A stretch of DNA of 64,000 nucleotides. Origin: Streptomyces zhihengii. GTDB lineage: Bacteria; Actinomycetota; Actinomycetes; Streptomycetales; Streptomycetaceae. A program made the position numbers and the translations under genes. Below the pieces are notes generated by a model that was given only the letters and a program-made list of their open reading frames with translations, had not been told where the DNA came from and made no database searches. Positions within the stretch are counted from its first letter, which is position 1; each line of letters opens with the position of its first letter. Below are positions 40,072 through 48,349 of the stretch, piece by piece. The stretch lies in NCBI RefSeq assembly GCF_016919245.1, contig NZ_JAFEJA010000001.1:4603501-4667500 (forward strand). The letters run 5' to 3'.

Positions 40072-41073
40072 GTGTCACGTCTCCGTTTCCGCAGGGGCAT
40101 CGCCGTGCTCGGCGCCGCCGTCGCCCTGGCCGCCACCGCCGTCGCCCCGACGCAGGCCGCCCCCGGCGGCTCCGGCGCCCCGGGCAGCCCCGGCGCCCGT
40201 GCGCAGGCATCCCTGGAGTGGGTCGCCCTGGGCGACTCGTACACCGCGGGCGTCATCCAGGCGTCCGGCGACGAGTTCGAGACCCCGCGCGACGGCTGCG
40301 CCCGCACCACCGGCTCGTACCCGGAGGTCGTCCGCCGCGACCTCGGCTCCCTGGTCGACCTGCGCAACGTGAGCTGCGGAGCCGCCCAGATCCAGCACAT
40401 CGCGCTGGAGGAGCAGGAGCCGCTGGGCCGCCCGCAGCCGCTCCTCGGCCCCGACCCGGACGCGCCCTTCCCCAAGGTCGCCCCGCAGCTCGACGCCGTC
40501 TCCCCGGCGACGGACCTGATCACCGTCGGCATCGGCGGCAACTCCGCGGGCTTCGGTCCCGTCCTGAAGCGCTGCGTCGAACTCGGCCTCGCCGTCGGCA
40601 ACAACGGCGCCCCCTGCGAGGAGGAGCTGGGCGCAACGCTGCCGGCCACGCTGGCGAAGGTGCGCCGCGACTACGACGCCATGCTGACGGCGATCCACGC
40701 CAGGGCGCCCTTCGCCCGGGTGCTCACCGTCGGTTACCCGCACGTCGTCCCCGAGGACTCCACCCGCTGCACCTGGGGCGACCTCCGCGAGTTCGCCAGC
40801 ATCACCCACGGTGACCTGACCTGGGCCCGCACCGACCTCCTGGAGCCGCTGAACCGCATCATCAGCGAGGTCACCGCCGCCCACGGGGACACCTTCGTGG
40901 ACGTGTACGCGGGCGGCGAGGACCACAGCGTGTGCGACCGCACCGGCGGCCGGAACTGGGTGGACGGCGTCTACACCAGCCTCGTCCCTGCGGTGCCGGC
41001 CCTGGTGCACCCCAACGCCAGGGGCCACGAGCACGTGGCGCAGCGCCTCGAGGACGCCATCCTCGCGGGCTGA
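40072..41073 (+). CDS. Secreted SGNH/GDSL-family lipase or esterase
   Basis: GTG start with GGGAGAG upstream; 333 residues. A Sec signal peptide (LRFRRGIAVLGAAVALAATAVAPTQA) is followed by block I GDSYTAG (catalytic Ser), block III GIGGNSAGF and a terminal VHPNARGHEHVA with the catalytic His, preceded by the Asp-type position. Cysteine pairs (C..RTTGSY, NVSCGAAQ, RCVELG, PCEEEL, RCTWGD, VCDRTGG) suggest three disulfides, as in Streptomyces SGNH lipases. Likely an extracellular esterase or phospholipase. Confidence 0.9.
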   Translation: MSRLRFRRGIAVLGAAVALAATAVAPTQAAPGGSGAPGSPGARAQASLEWVALGDSYTAGVIQASGDEFETPRDGCARTTGSYPEVVRRDLGSLVDLRNVSCGAAQIQHIALEEQEPLGRPQPLLGPDPDAPFPKVAPQLDAVSPATDLITVGIGGNSAGFGPVLKRCVELGLAVGNNGAPCEEELGATLPATLAKVRRDYDAMLTAIHARAPFARVLTVGYPHVVPEDSTRCTWGDLREFASITHGDLTWARTDLLEPLNRIISEVTAAHGDTFVDVYAGGEDHSVCDRTGGRNWVDGVYTSLVPAVPALVHPNARGHEHVAQRLEDAILAG

Positions 41074-41138
41074 CGCGCCCCGCACCGGCCGCCCGGGGCA
41101 CGCCCCCGGGCGGCCGGGCCCACGACGCACCGACGCCC

Positions 41139-41169
41139 TTGCTTCGAGCGTGCTCGAAGGCGTTGGCTA
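41139..41169 (+). promoter_or_regulatory. MerR-type promoter with perfect 18-bp palindrome; leaderless start
   Basis: TTGCTT (-35, 41139-41144) and TGGCTA (-10, 41164-41169) are separated by 19 bases, the long spacer typical of MerR-activated promoters. The spacer holds the perfect dyad CTTCGAGC-GT-GCTCGAAG (41142-41159). The ATG of the aldo/keto reductase (41177) falls at the expected transcription start. No merR gene is present in this window, so the regulator acts from elsewhere. Confidence 0.75.
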
Positions 41170-41176
41170 GGGACTC

Positions 41177-42166
41177 ATGAAGTACACGCAGCTCGGACGC
41201 ACAGGACTCAAGGTCAGCCGGCTCGTCCTCGGCACGATGAACTTCGGGCCCCAGACGGACGAGGCCACCAGTCACGAGATCATGGACTCCGCGCTCGGCG
41301 CGGGCGTCAACTTCTTCGACACGGCCAACGTCTACGGCTGGGGCGAGAACAAGGGCCGCACCGAGGAGATCATCGGCTCCTGGTTCGCCAAGGGCGGCGA
41401 CCGCCGGGACAAGGTCGTGCTCGCCACCAAGGTGTACGGCAACATGGCCGCCGACGGCGACCCGTGGCCCAACCACGACCGCCTCTCCGCCCTCAACATC
41501 CGCCGCGCGGTGGACGCTTCGCTGAAGCGGCTCCAGACGGACTACATCGACCTCTACCAGTTCCACCACATCGACCGCCGGACCCCGGTCGAGGAGATCT
41601 GGCAGGCCATCGACGTCCTGGTGAAGCAGGGCAAGATCCTCTACGCCGGCTCGTCCAACTTCCCCGGCTGGAAGATCGCCCAGGCCAACGAGGCGGCGCG
41701 GCGCGTCGGTTCGTACGGCCTGGTGAGCGAGCAGTGCCTCTACAACCTCGCCGAGCGCCGCGCGGAGATGGAGGTCCTCCCGGCCGCGCAGGAGTACGGG
41801 CTCGGCGTGATCCCCTGGTCGCCGCTGCACGGCGGGCTCCTCGGCGGTGTCCTCAAGAAGGAGAACGAGGGCTCCCGGCGGGCGAGCGGCCGCAGCGCGG
41901 ACGCGCTGGCGAACACCGCCGTCCGCGACAAGGTGCAGGCGTACGAGGACCTGCTCGACAAGCACGGCCTGGAGCCCGGCGAGGCGGCCCTGGCATGGCT
42001 GCTCACCCGCCCTGCCGTGACGGGCCCGATCGTCGGCCCGCGCACCCAGGAGCAGCTCGACTCCGCCCTGCGGGCCGTCGAACTGGAACTGGGCGACGAG
42101 GTCCTCACCGCCCTCGACGAGATCTTCCCGGGCCCTGGCCCCTCCCCGGAGGCCTTCGCCTGGTGA
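41177..42166 (+). CDS. Aldo/keto reductase
   Basis: 329 residues; (beta/alpha)8 NADPH-dependent reductase with the tetrad Asp48, Tyr53 (FFDTANVYGWG), Lys85 (LATKVYG) and His130 (DLYQFHHID). The motif IVGPRTQEQLDSAL near the end is the usual cofactor-binding segment. Closest by feel to YajO/Tas-like and potassium-channel beta-subunit-like reductases. The MerR-type promoter suggests induction by thiol-reactive, electrophilic or drug-like compounds. Monocistronic, followed by a hairpin. Confidence 0.93.
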   Translation: MKYTQLGRTGLKVSRLVLGTMNFGPQTDEATSHEIMDSALGAGVNFFDTANVYGWGENKGRTEEIIGSWFAKGGDRRDKVVLATKVYGNMAADGDPWPNHDRLSALNIRRAVDASLKRLQTDYIDLYQFHHIDRRTPVEEIWQAIDVLVKQGKILYAGSSNFPGWKIAQANEAARRVGSYGLVSEQCLYNLAERRAEMEVLPAAQEYGLGVIPWSPLHGGLLGGVLKKENEGSRRASGRSADALANTAVRDKVQAYEDLLDKHGLEPGEAALAWLLTRPAVTGPIVGPRTQEQLDSALRAVELELGDEVLTALDEIFPGPGPSPEAFAW

Positions 42167-42173
42167 CCCACCC

Positions 42174-42220
42174 CGCCGCCGCCCCGTCACCACCGCCCCG
42201 GTGGCGGCGGGGCGGCGGCG
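42174..42220 (+). terminator. Hairpin terminator after the aldo/keto reductase
   Basis: Arms CGCCGCCGCCCCG (42174-42186) and CGGGGCGGCGGCG (42208-42220) with an inner CACCGCC-CCGGTGG stem. The right half (GGTGGCGGCGGGGCGGCGGCG, from 42200) is repeated 44 bases later at 42244. Confidence 0.6.
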
Positions 42221-42408
42221 TGTTGTTCGGGTATCTGCGGTCGGGTGGCGGCGGGGCGGCGGCGCGCTGTTCCGGCACCCGCGGCCGGGAAGCCCGCACC
42301 CACGGCCCTCAGCAGGCGCGCGGCCGGGAACACATGGCCCGCGTGCGCGACGCGGGTCTCCCCGCGGGCGCACGCCCGCGCGGAGACCCGTCCGCGCTCC
42401 CGGGGCCG

Positions 42409-43059
42409 TCAGGCCCCACCCCCCAGCCACCCCGCCGCGTCCAGACGGAAGCTCTCCGGCGGGGTCACGGTGCGCAGGGCGGCCTCGATGTCGTCGAGGC
42501 GCCCGGGGCCCAGCACCCGGGCCCACTCCGCGCGGAGTTCGTCGAAGACCGCGGCGGACCGGGCGAGCGCGTCCAGGCCGTGCGGCGTGAGCCGGATCAG
42601 CTTGCGGCGCGCGTCGGCGGGGTCGTCCGCGCGCTCCGCGTAACCCAGCGCGACCAGGCGGTCGACGGTCTTGCCCGCCGCCTGCTTCGACACCCCGAGC
42701 CGCCGCCCGATGTCACTGGCGCTCGCCCCGCGCACGCCGATCGCCTGCATGGCGAACCCGTGTGCCGGGCGTACGCCGGGATGTCCCTCCTCGGCCAGGC
42801 GCGCGTGCAGCGCGTCGATCAGCGACCGGAAGCCCGCGAACAGCAGCAGCGGCAGCTCATAGCCCGGCGTCGCCCCACCGTGAGCCCCCGCGTCGCGAGC
42901 CCCGCTCCCGGAAGCCCTCGCGCCGGAGGGATCCCCGGAACCACCCGCCCCGGTAGGCGCCCCACCGGAAGTCCCGCTCCCGGGCCCCGCCCCGGAAACC
43001 TCCTTGCGGCGTTCGACAACCTGGTTTACCTTTTTGGAGTCGTCAACCATGTTGTCCAT
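42409..43059 (-). CDS. MarR-family regulator with Gly-rich N-terminal tail
   Basis: 216 residues from ATG 43059 (ATG 43050 also possible; neither has a strong ribosome site). Residues 15-65 are a Gly/Ser/Ala-rich disordered insert, unusual for MarR proteins, which are normally about 150 residues. The winged helix is RGASASDIGRRLGVSKQAAGKTVDRLVALGYAERADDPADARRKLIRLT. Divergent from the AhpD-like gene, with candidate operators between; probably represses it and itself. Confidence 0.88.
   Translation of the reverse strand: MDNMVDDSKKVNQVVERRKEVSGAGPGSGTSGGAPTGAGGSGDPSGARASGSGARDAGAHGGATPGYELPLLLFAGFRSLIDALHARLAEEGHPGVRPAHGFAMQAIGVRGASASDIGRRLGVSKQAAGKTVDRLVALGYAERADDPADARRKLIRLTPHGLDALARSAAVFDELRAEWARVLGPGRLDDIEAALRTVTPPESFRLDAAGWLGGGA
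43017..43053. promoter_or_regulatory. Candidate MarR operator pair
   Basis: CAACCTGGTT (43017-43026) and CAACCATGTT (43044-43053), both near-palindromic AACC/GGTT-type sites 27 bases apart, at the divergent starts of the marR and AhpD-like genes. AGGAG at 43063-43067 is the ribosome site for the latter. Confidence 0.35.
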
Positions 43060-43073
43060 TCTAGGAGCATGCC

Positions 43074-43577
43074 GTGTTCGTGACCCACACCCTGGACACC
43101 GCCCCGGCCGACTCGCGCCCCGCCATGGAGACCACCGCCCGCCGCCTCGGCGGACTGCCGCCCGCGGTCGCCAGGCTCGCCACCTCCCCGCATCTGCTGA
43201 ACGGATTCCTCCAGCTCAGCGCGGCCTTCGAGCAGACCACCCTCGACCCCCTGGCCAGGGAGACGGTCGTGATGACGGTCGCCGTCCGCAACGGCTGCCA
43301 TGTCTGCGTCGAGATGCACACCGCGAAACTGCGGCGGCTCGGTGCCGACGCGGGTCTCGTGGACGCGCTCCACGAGCAGCGCCCGCTCCCCGATCCCCGT
43401 CTGGAGGCGGTGCGCTCGTTCGCGCTGGACGTGCTGCGCACCGCGGGCGCCGTCGAGGACGAGCGGATCCACGCCTTCCTGGAGCACGGGTTCACCGAGC
43501 AGAACGCCCTGGAGGTGGTCATGGGCATCGGCACGTACACGATGTCCACGCTGGCCAACCGGCTCGTGCGGGCGTGA
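43074..43577 (+). CDS. Carboxymuconolactone decarboxylase/AhpD-like protein
   Basis: GTG with AGGAG upstream; 167 residues. All-helical AhpD fold with the redox motif Cys75-His-Val-Cys78 and His82 (NGCHVCVEMH), as in alkylhydroperoxidase D. Probably a thiol peroxidase or related redox protein. Controlled by the divergent MarR-type regulator, a common arrangement for oxidant-sensing units. Confidence 0.9.
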   Translation: MFVTHTLDTAPADSRPAMETTARRLGGLPPAVARLATSPHLLNGFLQLSAAFEQTTLDPLARETVVMTVAVRNGCHVCVEMHTAKLRRLGADAGLVDALHEQRPLPDPRLEAVRSFALDVLRTAGAVEDERIHAFLEHGFTEQNALEVVMGIGTYTMSTLANRLVRA

Positions 43578-43667
43578 GACGGCCGCGCCGCGCGGCACGG
43601 GGCCGTCCGGGTCCGTCACCGGCCCGCGGCCCCCGGCGCGCGCGACGCGGCCGGTGGTCCTGCCGGT

Positions 43668-44102
43668 CTACGCCTCCGCGTAGACCCGGGTCGCGAACTC
43701 GGCGATCTGCGCGTCGCTGAGGTTCTTGGCGACGTTCGCCTCCGTGATCATGCCGACCAGGCGGTGCCCGCCCTGGACGTCGATCACCGGCAGGCGCTTG
43801 ACGTGGTTGCTCTCCATGATCTCCAGGACGTCCGAGGCGCTCGCCTCCGCGTCCACCCAGTGCAGCTCGCCGGAGAGCGTCCCCGCCTGCACGGAGGCCG
43901 GGTCCACCCCGTCGGCGCAGCAGCGCACGACGATGTCCCGGTCGGTGATCAGCCCGGTGAGGCGGTTGTTGTCGCCGCAGATGGGCAGCGCGCCCACGTC
44001 GAGGTCCCGCATCATCCTGGCGGCGTCGTGCAGCGACTGGTGGGCGCCCACACATGCGGCGCCGCTCGTCATGATGTCCTTGGCACGCAGCTCGTGGGTC
44101 AT
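43668..44102 (-). CDS. CBS-domain pair protein
   Basis: 144 residues consisting of two CBS motifs only: RAKDIMTSGAACVGAHQSLHDAARMM...VGALPICGDNNRLTGLITDRDIV and LHWVDAEASASDVLEIMESNHVKRLPVID...LVGMITEANVAKNL. The GLITDRDI and GMITEAN segments are the adenosyl-ligand-binding positions. Stand-alone CBS proteins sense AMP, ATP or S-adenosylmethionine; no partner gene is obvious. Divergent from the thioesterase. Confidence 0.93.
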   Translation of the reverse strand: MTHELRAKDIMTSGAACVGAHQSLHDAARMMRDLDVGALPICGDNNRLTGLITDRDIVVRCCADGVDPASVQAGTLSGELHWVDAEASASDVLEIMESNHVKRLPVIDVQGGHRLVGMITEANVAKNLSDAQIAEFATRVYAEA

Positions 44103-44216
44103 CGGACACCCCTTTCTCGGCAGTGCTTTCGGTCGGCCCGCGACGGGTGCCCGCGCGGCGCGGATTCAAAAGCGCGTGCCCGGAATGCGGGGACCGACCG
44201 CGCCGTTGCGCTGGTC

Positions 44217-44633
44217 ATGACCTTCTTCACGGACGTGACGGTGCGCGGCTACGAACTCGACACCCAGGGGCACCTCAACCAGGCCGTCTACCTCCAGTAT
44301 GCCGAGCACGCGCGCTGGGAACTCCTGCGCGCGGCCGGGCTCTCCCAGGAGAAGCTGCTGGCCGGCGGCGTGGGGCCGGTCGCCCTCGAAGTGAACGTGA
44401 AGTACGCGCGCGAACTGCGCGGCGGCGACCGGGTGCGGGTGAGCTGCCGGTTCGTCTACGGCGAGGGGAAGACCTTCCGGGTGGAGCAGCGCATCGTCAA
44501 GGAGGACGGCACGACCGCGGCGGAGATCACCGGCGTGGCGGGGATGCTCGACCTGTCGAGCCGCAGGCTGATCGCCGACCCGGCGGGCCATCTCGCCCAA
44601 CTCGCCGACCACCCCGAGCTGCTGGAGGGCTGA
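44217..44633 (+). CDS. Hotdog-fold acyl-CoA thioesterase (4HBT)
   Basis: 138 residues. VRGYELDTQGHLNQAVYLQYAEHARWELL is the 4-hydroxybenzoyl-CoA thioesterase-type active-site helix, with Asp15 as the probable catalytic residue; KYARELRGGDRVRVSCRF follows as expected. Likely hydrolyses acyl-CoA or acyl-ACP thioesters. The ribosome site is not obvious. Confidence 0.9.
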   Translation: MTFFTDVTVRGYELDTQGHLNQAVYLQYAEHARWELLRAAGLSQEKLLAGGVGPVALEVNVKYARELRGGDRVRVSCRFVYGEGKTFRVEQRIVKEDGTTAAEITGVAGMLDLSSRRLIADPAGHLAQLADHPELLEG

Positions 44634-44649
44634 GCGGCCCCGCCGGCCC

Positions 44650-44780
44650 CGGGGGGCGTCAGGCGTGTCGGGCGGGCGCCCCGGCGGATGCCGGGCGGAC
44701 GACGCCGGGCGGGCATCTTGGTGGATGCCGGGCGCGCCGGGCGGGCGTCAGGCGGACGTCGGGCGGGCGTCAGGCGGACG
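44650..44780. repeat. Degenerate tandem repeat of about 21 bp
   Basis: Repeated variants of GGGCGGGCGTCAGGCGGACGTC fill the gap between the thioesterase and the SGNH hydrolase and run up to the stop codon of the latter. The best copies are at 44740-44785. Confidence 0.7.
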
Positions 44781-45473
44781 TCAGGCGGCGACTTCGTAAG
44801 CCCGCCCCAGGGCCCACGCCCGGTGCATGGTGTCGGCGAAGGCGCCCGCCAGCTTGATCTCGCCGGTGGGGCCGGGGTGGGTGCCGTCGTAGGTGTCCGT
44901 GTGGATGTCGTACGCGGCCGGGCGCGCGGCGAGCAGCAGGGGCGACGCGGGAGTGTCCAGGTCCGCCACCGCCTCGGCGAGCAGCGTGTTGAACCGGGCG
45001 CACTCCTCGGCGAACGGGGCGTCCGACTCGGCCCGGACATTGGGTATGACGGGGAGCAGCACCATCCGGATGCCCGGATTCGCCGCCCGCGCGCCCTGGA
45101 CGAACGCGCGCACGTTGGCGGCGGTCTGGGCGCTGTCCGTGTAGAAGCCGAGGTCGATCAGCCCGAGCGAGACCAGCAGGACGTCGGGCCGGTGGGCGGT
45201 GACGGCGTCGCCGATGACGGGCGCCATGTGCAGCCAGCCCTCGCCCCAGCCCGCGAGATGGCGCCGGGCGTCGGCCGGGAAGGCGGGGTCCGCGTAGCGC
45301 GTGGAGACGGGCGCGTCCGCCGCGGTGTCGTAGAGGGTGTGGCGCGGTCCGACGATCGCGAACGGCTCACCCGTGGCCGCGAGGTGCTGCCACATCCGGT
45401 AGCGCCAGCTGTAGTCGCCGGCCCGTCCGATGGTCATGGAGTCGCCGACGAACATGAAGCGCATGGCCGTCAT
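44781..45473 (-). CDS. SGNH-family hydrolase (cytoplasmic)
   Basis: 230 residues from ATG 45473 (ATGs at 45476 and 45464 are alternatives). Block I FVGDSMTIGR gives the catalytic Ser, VLLVSLGLID is a variant block III with Gly but no Asn, and YDGTHPGPTGEIKLA supplies Asp and His. There is no signal peptide, unlike the other SGNH protein in this window. Likely an esterase or acetyl-hydrolase acting on intracellular or glycan substrates; specificity unknown. Confidence 0.83.
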   Translation of the reverse strand: MTAMRFMFVGDSMTIGRAGDYSWRYRMWQHLAATGEPFAIVGPRHTLYDTAADAPVSTRYADPAFPADARRHLAGWGEGWLHMAPVIGDAVTAHRPDVLLVSLGLIDLGFYTDSAQTAANVRAFVQGARAANPGIRMVLLPVIPNVRAESDAPFAEECARFNTLLAEAVADLDTPASPLLLAARPAAYDIHTDTYDGTHPGPTGEIKLAGAFADTMHRAWALGRAYEVAA

Positions 45474-45776
45474 CATCCCCGAACCCGCCGGTAACCCGGC
45501 AGTGATCGTCGATGTGAGGCTGAACACGGCGCCGCCGGCCCCGCGCTCCTCTCCTCGGCCCGGCCCGCGCCCTCTTCCGCGGCCGGCCCCGTGCACCCTC
45601 TTCCGTGGCCCGGCCCGCACCCTCTTCCGCGCCCGGCCCGCACCCTCTTCCGCAGCCCGGCCCGCACCTTTGCCTCGGCCCGCCCCGCACCCCCGGGGTG
45701 CCCATCCGTCACCCCCTTCCTGTCGTTCCCGTCGCTCCCTTTCACCCCTTCCATCCCTTCATTCCCTTCATTCCCT
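45474..45776. repeat. Repeat-rich intergenic region
   Basis: No gene is supported. At 45561-45665 there are four copies of a 22-26 base unit (CCCGGCCCGCACCCTCTTCCGC), with CCTCTTCCG at 45571, 45597, 45621 and 45643. A 9-base repeat (ATTCCCTTC, at 45753-45785) runs into the last codons of the TetR gene. Confidence 0.8.
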
Positions 45777-46364
45777 TCATTCCCGCGTCAGCGTCGTCAC
45801 CAGGCGCTCCATCTGGGCGGCCGGGTCCGGGGTGGCCGGGTCGGCGGTCATCAGCAGGTGGTGGGCGGTGGCCACCAGGGCGAGCGCGGTGGACCTCGCG
45901 TCCAGTGAGGCCGGGACGCGGCCCAGCGGCTGCTCGGCCCGCAGATAGGCGGCGATCGCGTCCTCGATCGCGGTGAAGCCGGGAGCGCCGGTGGTCATCG
46001 CCTCGCGGAAGCGCTCGGTCGCCCCCGGCCGGGTGATCACCAGGGCCGACAGCGCGGGGCCGCCCGAGGCGAGCAGCGCCGACGTCACCTCGGTGAGGTT
46101 GCCGCTCACGGTGTCCTGCCCGGCCCGGGAGGGGAGCGCCGCCGCGAGCGCCGATGCGCGGGAGAAGCGGTCGAGGACGAGCTCGGCCACGAACTCGTCG
46201 AGCCCGCCCGCGAAATGGGCGTGCAGCAGGCCCTTGGAGCAGCCGGCCTCGTCGGTGACCGCCCGGCTGGTCAGGGCGCCCGGGCCGCCCTTCGCCACGA
46301 CGCGCTCGGCGGCGGCGAACAGCATTTCGCGGGCGTTGGGTACGGCCACTCCACGGGGTGACAT
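45777..46364 (-). CDS. TetR-family regulator
   Basis: ATG 46364 with GGAAGG six bases upstream; 195 residues, although the open frame extends further. The helix-turn-helix is GGPGALTSRAVTDEAGCSKGLLHAHFAGGLDEFVAEL; the rest is a helical ligand domain. Divergent from a methyltransferase with two palindromes in between, so it likely represses both. The stop codon lies in a 9-base tandem repeat, giving TGA in-frame every third codon. Confidence 0.9.
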   Translation of the reverse strand: MSPRGVAVPNAREMLFAAAERVVAKGGPGALTSRAVTDEAGCSKGLLHAHFAGGLDEFVAELVLDRFSRASALAAALPSRAGQDTVSGNLTEVTSALLASGGPALSALVITRPGATERFREAMTTGAPGFTAIEDAIAAYLRAEQPLGRVPASLDARSTALALVATAHHLLMTADPATPDPAAQMERLVTTLTRE

Positions 46365-46394
46365 CAGGGACCTTCCGGACAGGGGGTGGACAGG

Positions 46395-46431
46395 TATGGG
46401 CGCTTGCCCATACTCTTTGGGCATACGCCCA
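46395..46431. promoter_or_regulatory. Twin palindromic TetR operators
   Basis: TATGGGC-GCTT-GCCCATA (46395-46412, perfect 7+4+7) and TGGGC-ATAC-GCCCA (46418-46431, perfect 5+4+5). Their centres are 21 bases apart, two helical turns. They lie between the divergent tetR and methyltransferase genes. Confidence 0.75.
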
Positions 46432-46451
46432 TTCTAGACGGGGGACGTCTC

Positions 46452-47327
46452 GTGCACATCGTCGACCACATCAGCAGTCGCACCGGCAACCACATCGCCA
46501 ACACCGAGCAGGCCCAGGCGTGGAACGGCTACGAGGGCGCCCACTGGGCGCGGCAGCAGGCCCGCTGGGACGAGATCAACGCGGGGTTCACCGCCCCTCT
46601 GCTCGACGCCGCGCACATCCGCTCCGATGACGCGGTCCTCGACATCGGCTGCGGCGCCGGAGCGACCACCCGCGCCGCCGCCCGCAGAGCGGTGGATGGG
46701 CGGGTCACGGGCGTCGATCTGTCCGGCCCGATGCTGGAGCGCGCCCGGGCCTCGGCCAGGGCGGAGCGGCTCGGCAACACGACCTTCGAGCACGGCGACG
46801 CCCAGGTCCACCCGCTCGCCGGGCGGGGCTTCGACGCGGTGATCAGCCGCTACGGCGTGATGTTCTTCGCCGATCCGGTGGCCGCCTTCGCCAACATCCG
46901 CAGCGGGCTGCGGCCCGGCGGCCGTGCCGCCTTCGTCGTCGCCGCCGACGGCGCGGGCAATGAATGGCTCCGGGCGCTCGGCGCCCTCGGCTCCGATCTG
47001 CCGCTGGGCGGATTCGGCGCCACGGGCGGGCCCGGCATGTTCTCCCTGGCCGATCCGGCCCGCGTCGAGGAGGTCCTGGCCGCCGCCGGTTTCGCGCGGA
47101 TTCGGGTCACCCGTGCCGAGGCCCCCGGCCGATGGGGCGACGACGCGGAGGACGCGGCGGCCTTCCTGATGGACACGGGCCCGGCGCAGCACCGCTTGAG
47201 CCTGCTCGGTGAGGGGGCGGGCATACGGGCGCGGCGGGCGCTCGTCGAACTGCTGCGCCCCGCCGAGCGCCCCGGTGGTGTGCTGCTGCGCGGCACCGCC
47301 TGGCTGGTCACCGCCGTGCGTCCCTGA
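46452..47327 (+). CDS. Class I SAM-dependent methyltransferase
   Basis: GTG with GGGGGA upstream; 291 residues. Motif I is VLDIGCGAGATT, the acidic post-I residue is in VTGVDLSGPMLERAR, and FDAVISRYGVMFFADP is the post-II segment, typical of UbiE/Methyltransf_25 enzymes. Substrate unknown. Induction through the divergent TetR regulator suggests detoxification or modification of a small molecule. Confidence 0.9.
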   Translation: MHIVDHISSRTGNHIANTEQAQAWNGYEGAHWARQQARWDEINAGFTAPLLDAAHIRSDDAVLDIGCGAGATTRAAARRAVDGRVTGVDLSGPMLERARASARAERLGNTTFEHGDAQVHPLAGRGFDAVISRYGVMFFADPVAAFANIRSGLRPGGRAAFVVAADGAGNEWLRALGALGSDLPLGGFGATGGPGMFSLADPARVEEVLAAAGFARIRVTRAEAPGRWGDDAEDAAAFLMDTGPAQHRLSLLGEGAGIRARRALVELLRPAERPGGVLLRGTAWLVTAVRP

Positions 47328-47348
47328 CGGGGATGGCAGGCTTGGGGC

Positions 47349-48338
47349 ATGCGCCCGCTCCCCAGCCTCGCCGGCCTCGCCGCCGCCGTCGTCCTGATCG
47401 TCTCCGCGTCCGCGGCGCCCGCCGCGGCCGACGACGGCTCCGGGTTCACTCTCAAGGACCCGCGGATCACCGAGTCCAGCGGTCTCGCCGCCAGCCGGGC
47501 GCACCCGGGGATCTACTGGACGCACAACGACCAGGACAAGCCAAGGGTGTTCGCCGTCGACTCGGAGACGGGGGAGACCGTCGCCACGATCACCCTGCGC
47601 GGCGTGGGCACCCCGCGCGACATGGAGGCCATTTCCGTCGGCGCCGACGGTCACGTCTACGTGGGCGACATCGGTGACAACCTCGACGGCGGCTGGGACC
47701 ATGTGTGGATCTACCGCTTCCCCGAGCCCGAGCGCCTGCGCGACCAGACGGTCGACGCCACGCAGTTCGACGTCGAGTACGCCGACGGCCCGCGCAACGC
47801 CGAGGCGATGATGGTGCATCCGGTGACGGGCCGCGTCTACATCGCCTCCAAGAACGAGGACGGCGGCGGCCTCTACGAGGGCCCCGAGAAGCTGACGGCC
47901 AAGGGCACCAACGTCTTCCGGCGGATCGGCGAGGTGCCGTGGGTGACGGACGGCGCCTTCTCGCCCGACGGCGGGGAGCTGACGCTCCGCTCGTACTTCA
48001 GCGCCCGCGCGTGGGTGTGGGAGAACGGCCGCCTCGGAGCCGACCGCCGGGTGCGGGCGCCGATCCAGGGGCAGTCCGAATCGGTCACGTACACGCCCGA
48101 CGGGAAGACGCTCCTGTTCGGCACGGAGGGGGAGCAGAGCGAGGTCGTCGCGGTGGAGGTCGCGCCCCGCGAGGACGGCGGCGGGGGAGCGGGCGGCGGT
48201 ACGGACGCCGGCTCGGGCCCGGGCGCCGGCAAGACCGCGGGGGAGGAGGGCGAGGGGCGCCTGACGACTTACGGCCTGCTGGTCCTCGGCGGCGGCGCGC
48301 TGCTGGTCTTCGCCCTCCGCCGGCGACGCGGCGCCTGA
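47349..48338 (+). CDS. Secreted beta-propeller-like protein with C-terminal membrane anchor
   Basis: 329 residues. Signal peptide (LAGLAAAVVLIVSASAAPAAA), then about 240 residues rich in blade-like strands (DPRITESSGLAASRAHPGIYW, VYVGDIGDN, PRNAEAMMVHP, SVTYTPDGKTLLFGTEG), a Gly/Glu-rich linker, one membrane helix (LLVLGGGALLVFAL) and RRRRGA. There is no LPXTG motif. The sequence resembles NHL/phytase-type propellers of unknown function tethered outside the membrane. Confidence 0.8.
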   Translation: MRPLPSLAGLAAAVVLIVSASAAPAAADDGSGFTLKDPRITESSGLAASRAHPGIYWTHNDQDKPRVFAVDSETGETVATITLRGVGTPRDMEAISVGADGHVYVGDIGDNLDGGWDHVWIYRFPEPERLRDQTVDATQFDVEYADGPRNAEAMMVHPVTGRVYIASKNEDGGGLYEGPEKLTAKGTNVFRRIGEVPWVTDGAFSPDGGELTLRSYFSARAWVWENGRLGADRRVRAPIQGQSESVTYTPDGKTLLFGTEGEQSEVVAVEVAPREDGGGGAGGGTDAGSGPGAGKTAGEEGEGRLTTYGLLVLGGGALLVFALRRRRGA

Positions 48339-48349
48339 CGCCCCGCCCG

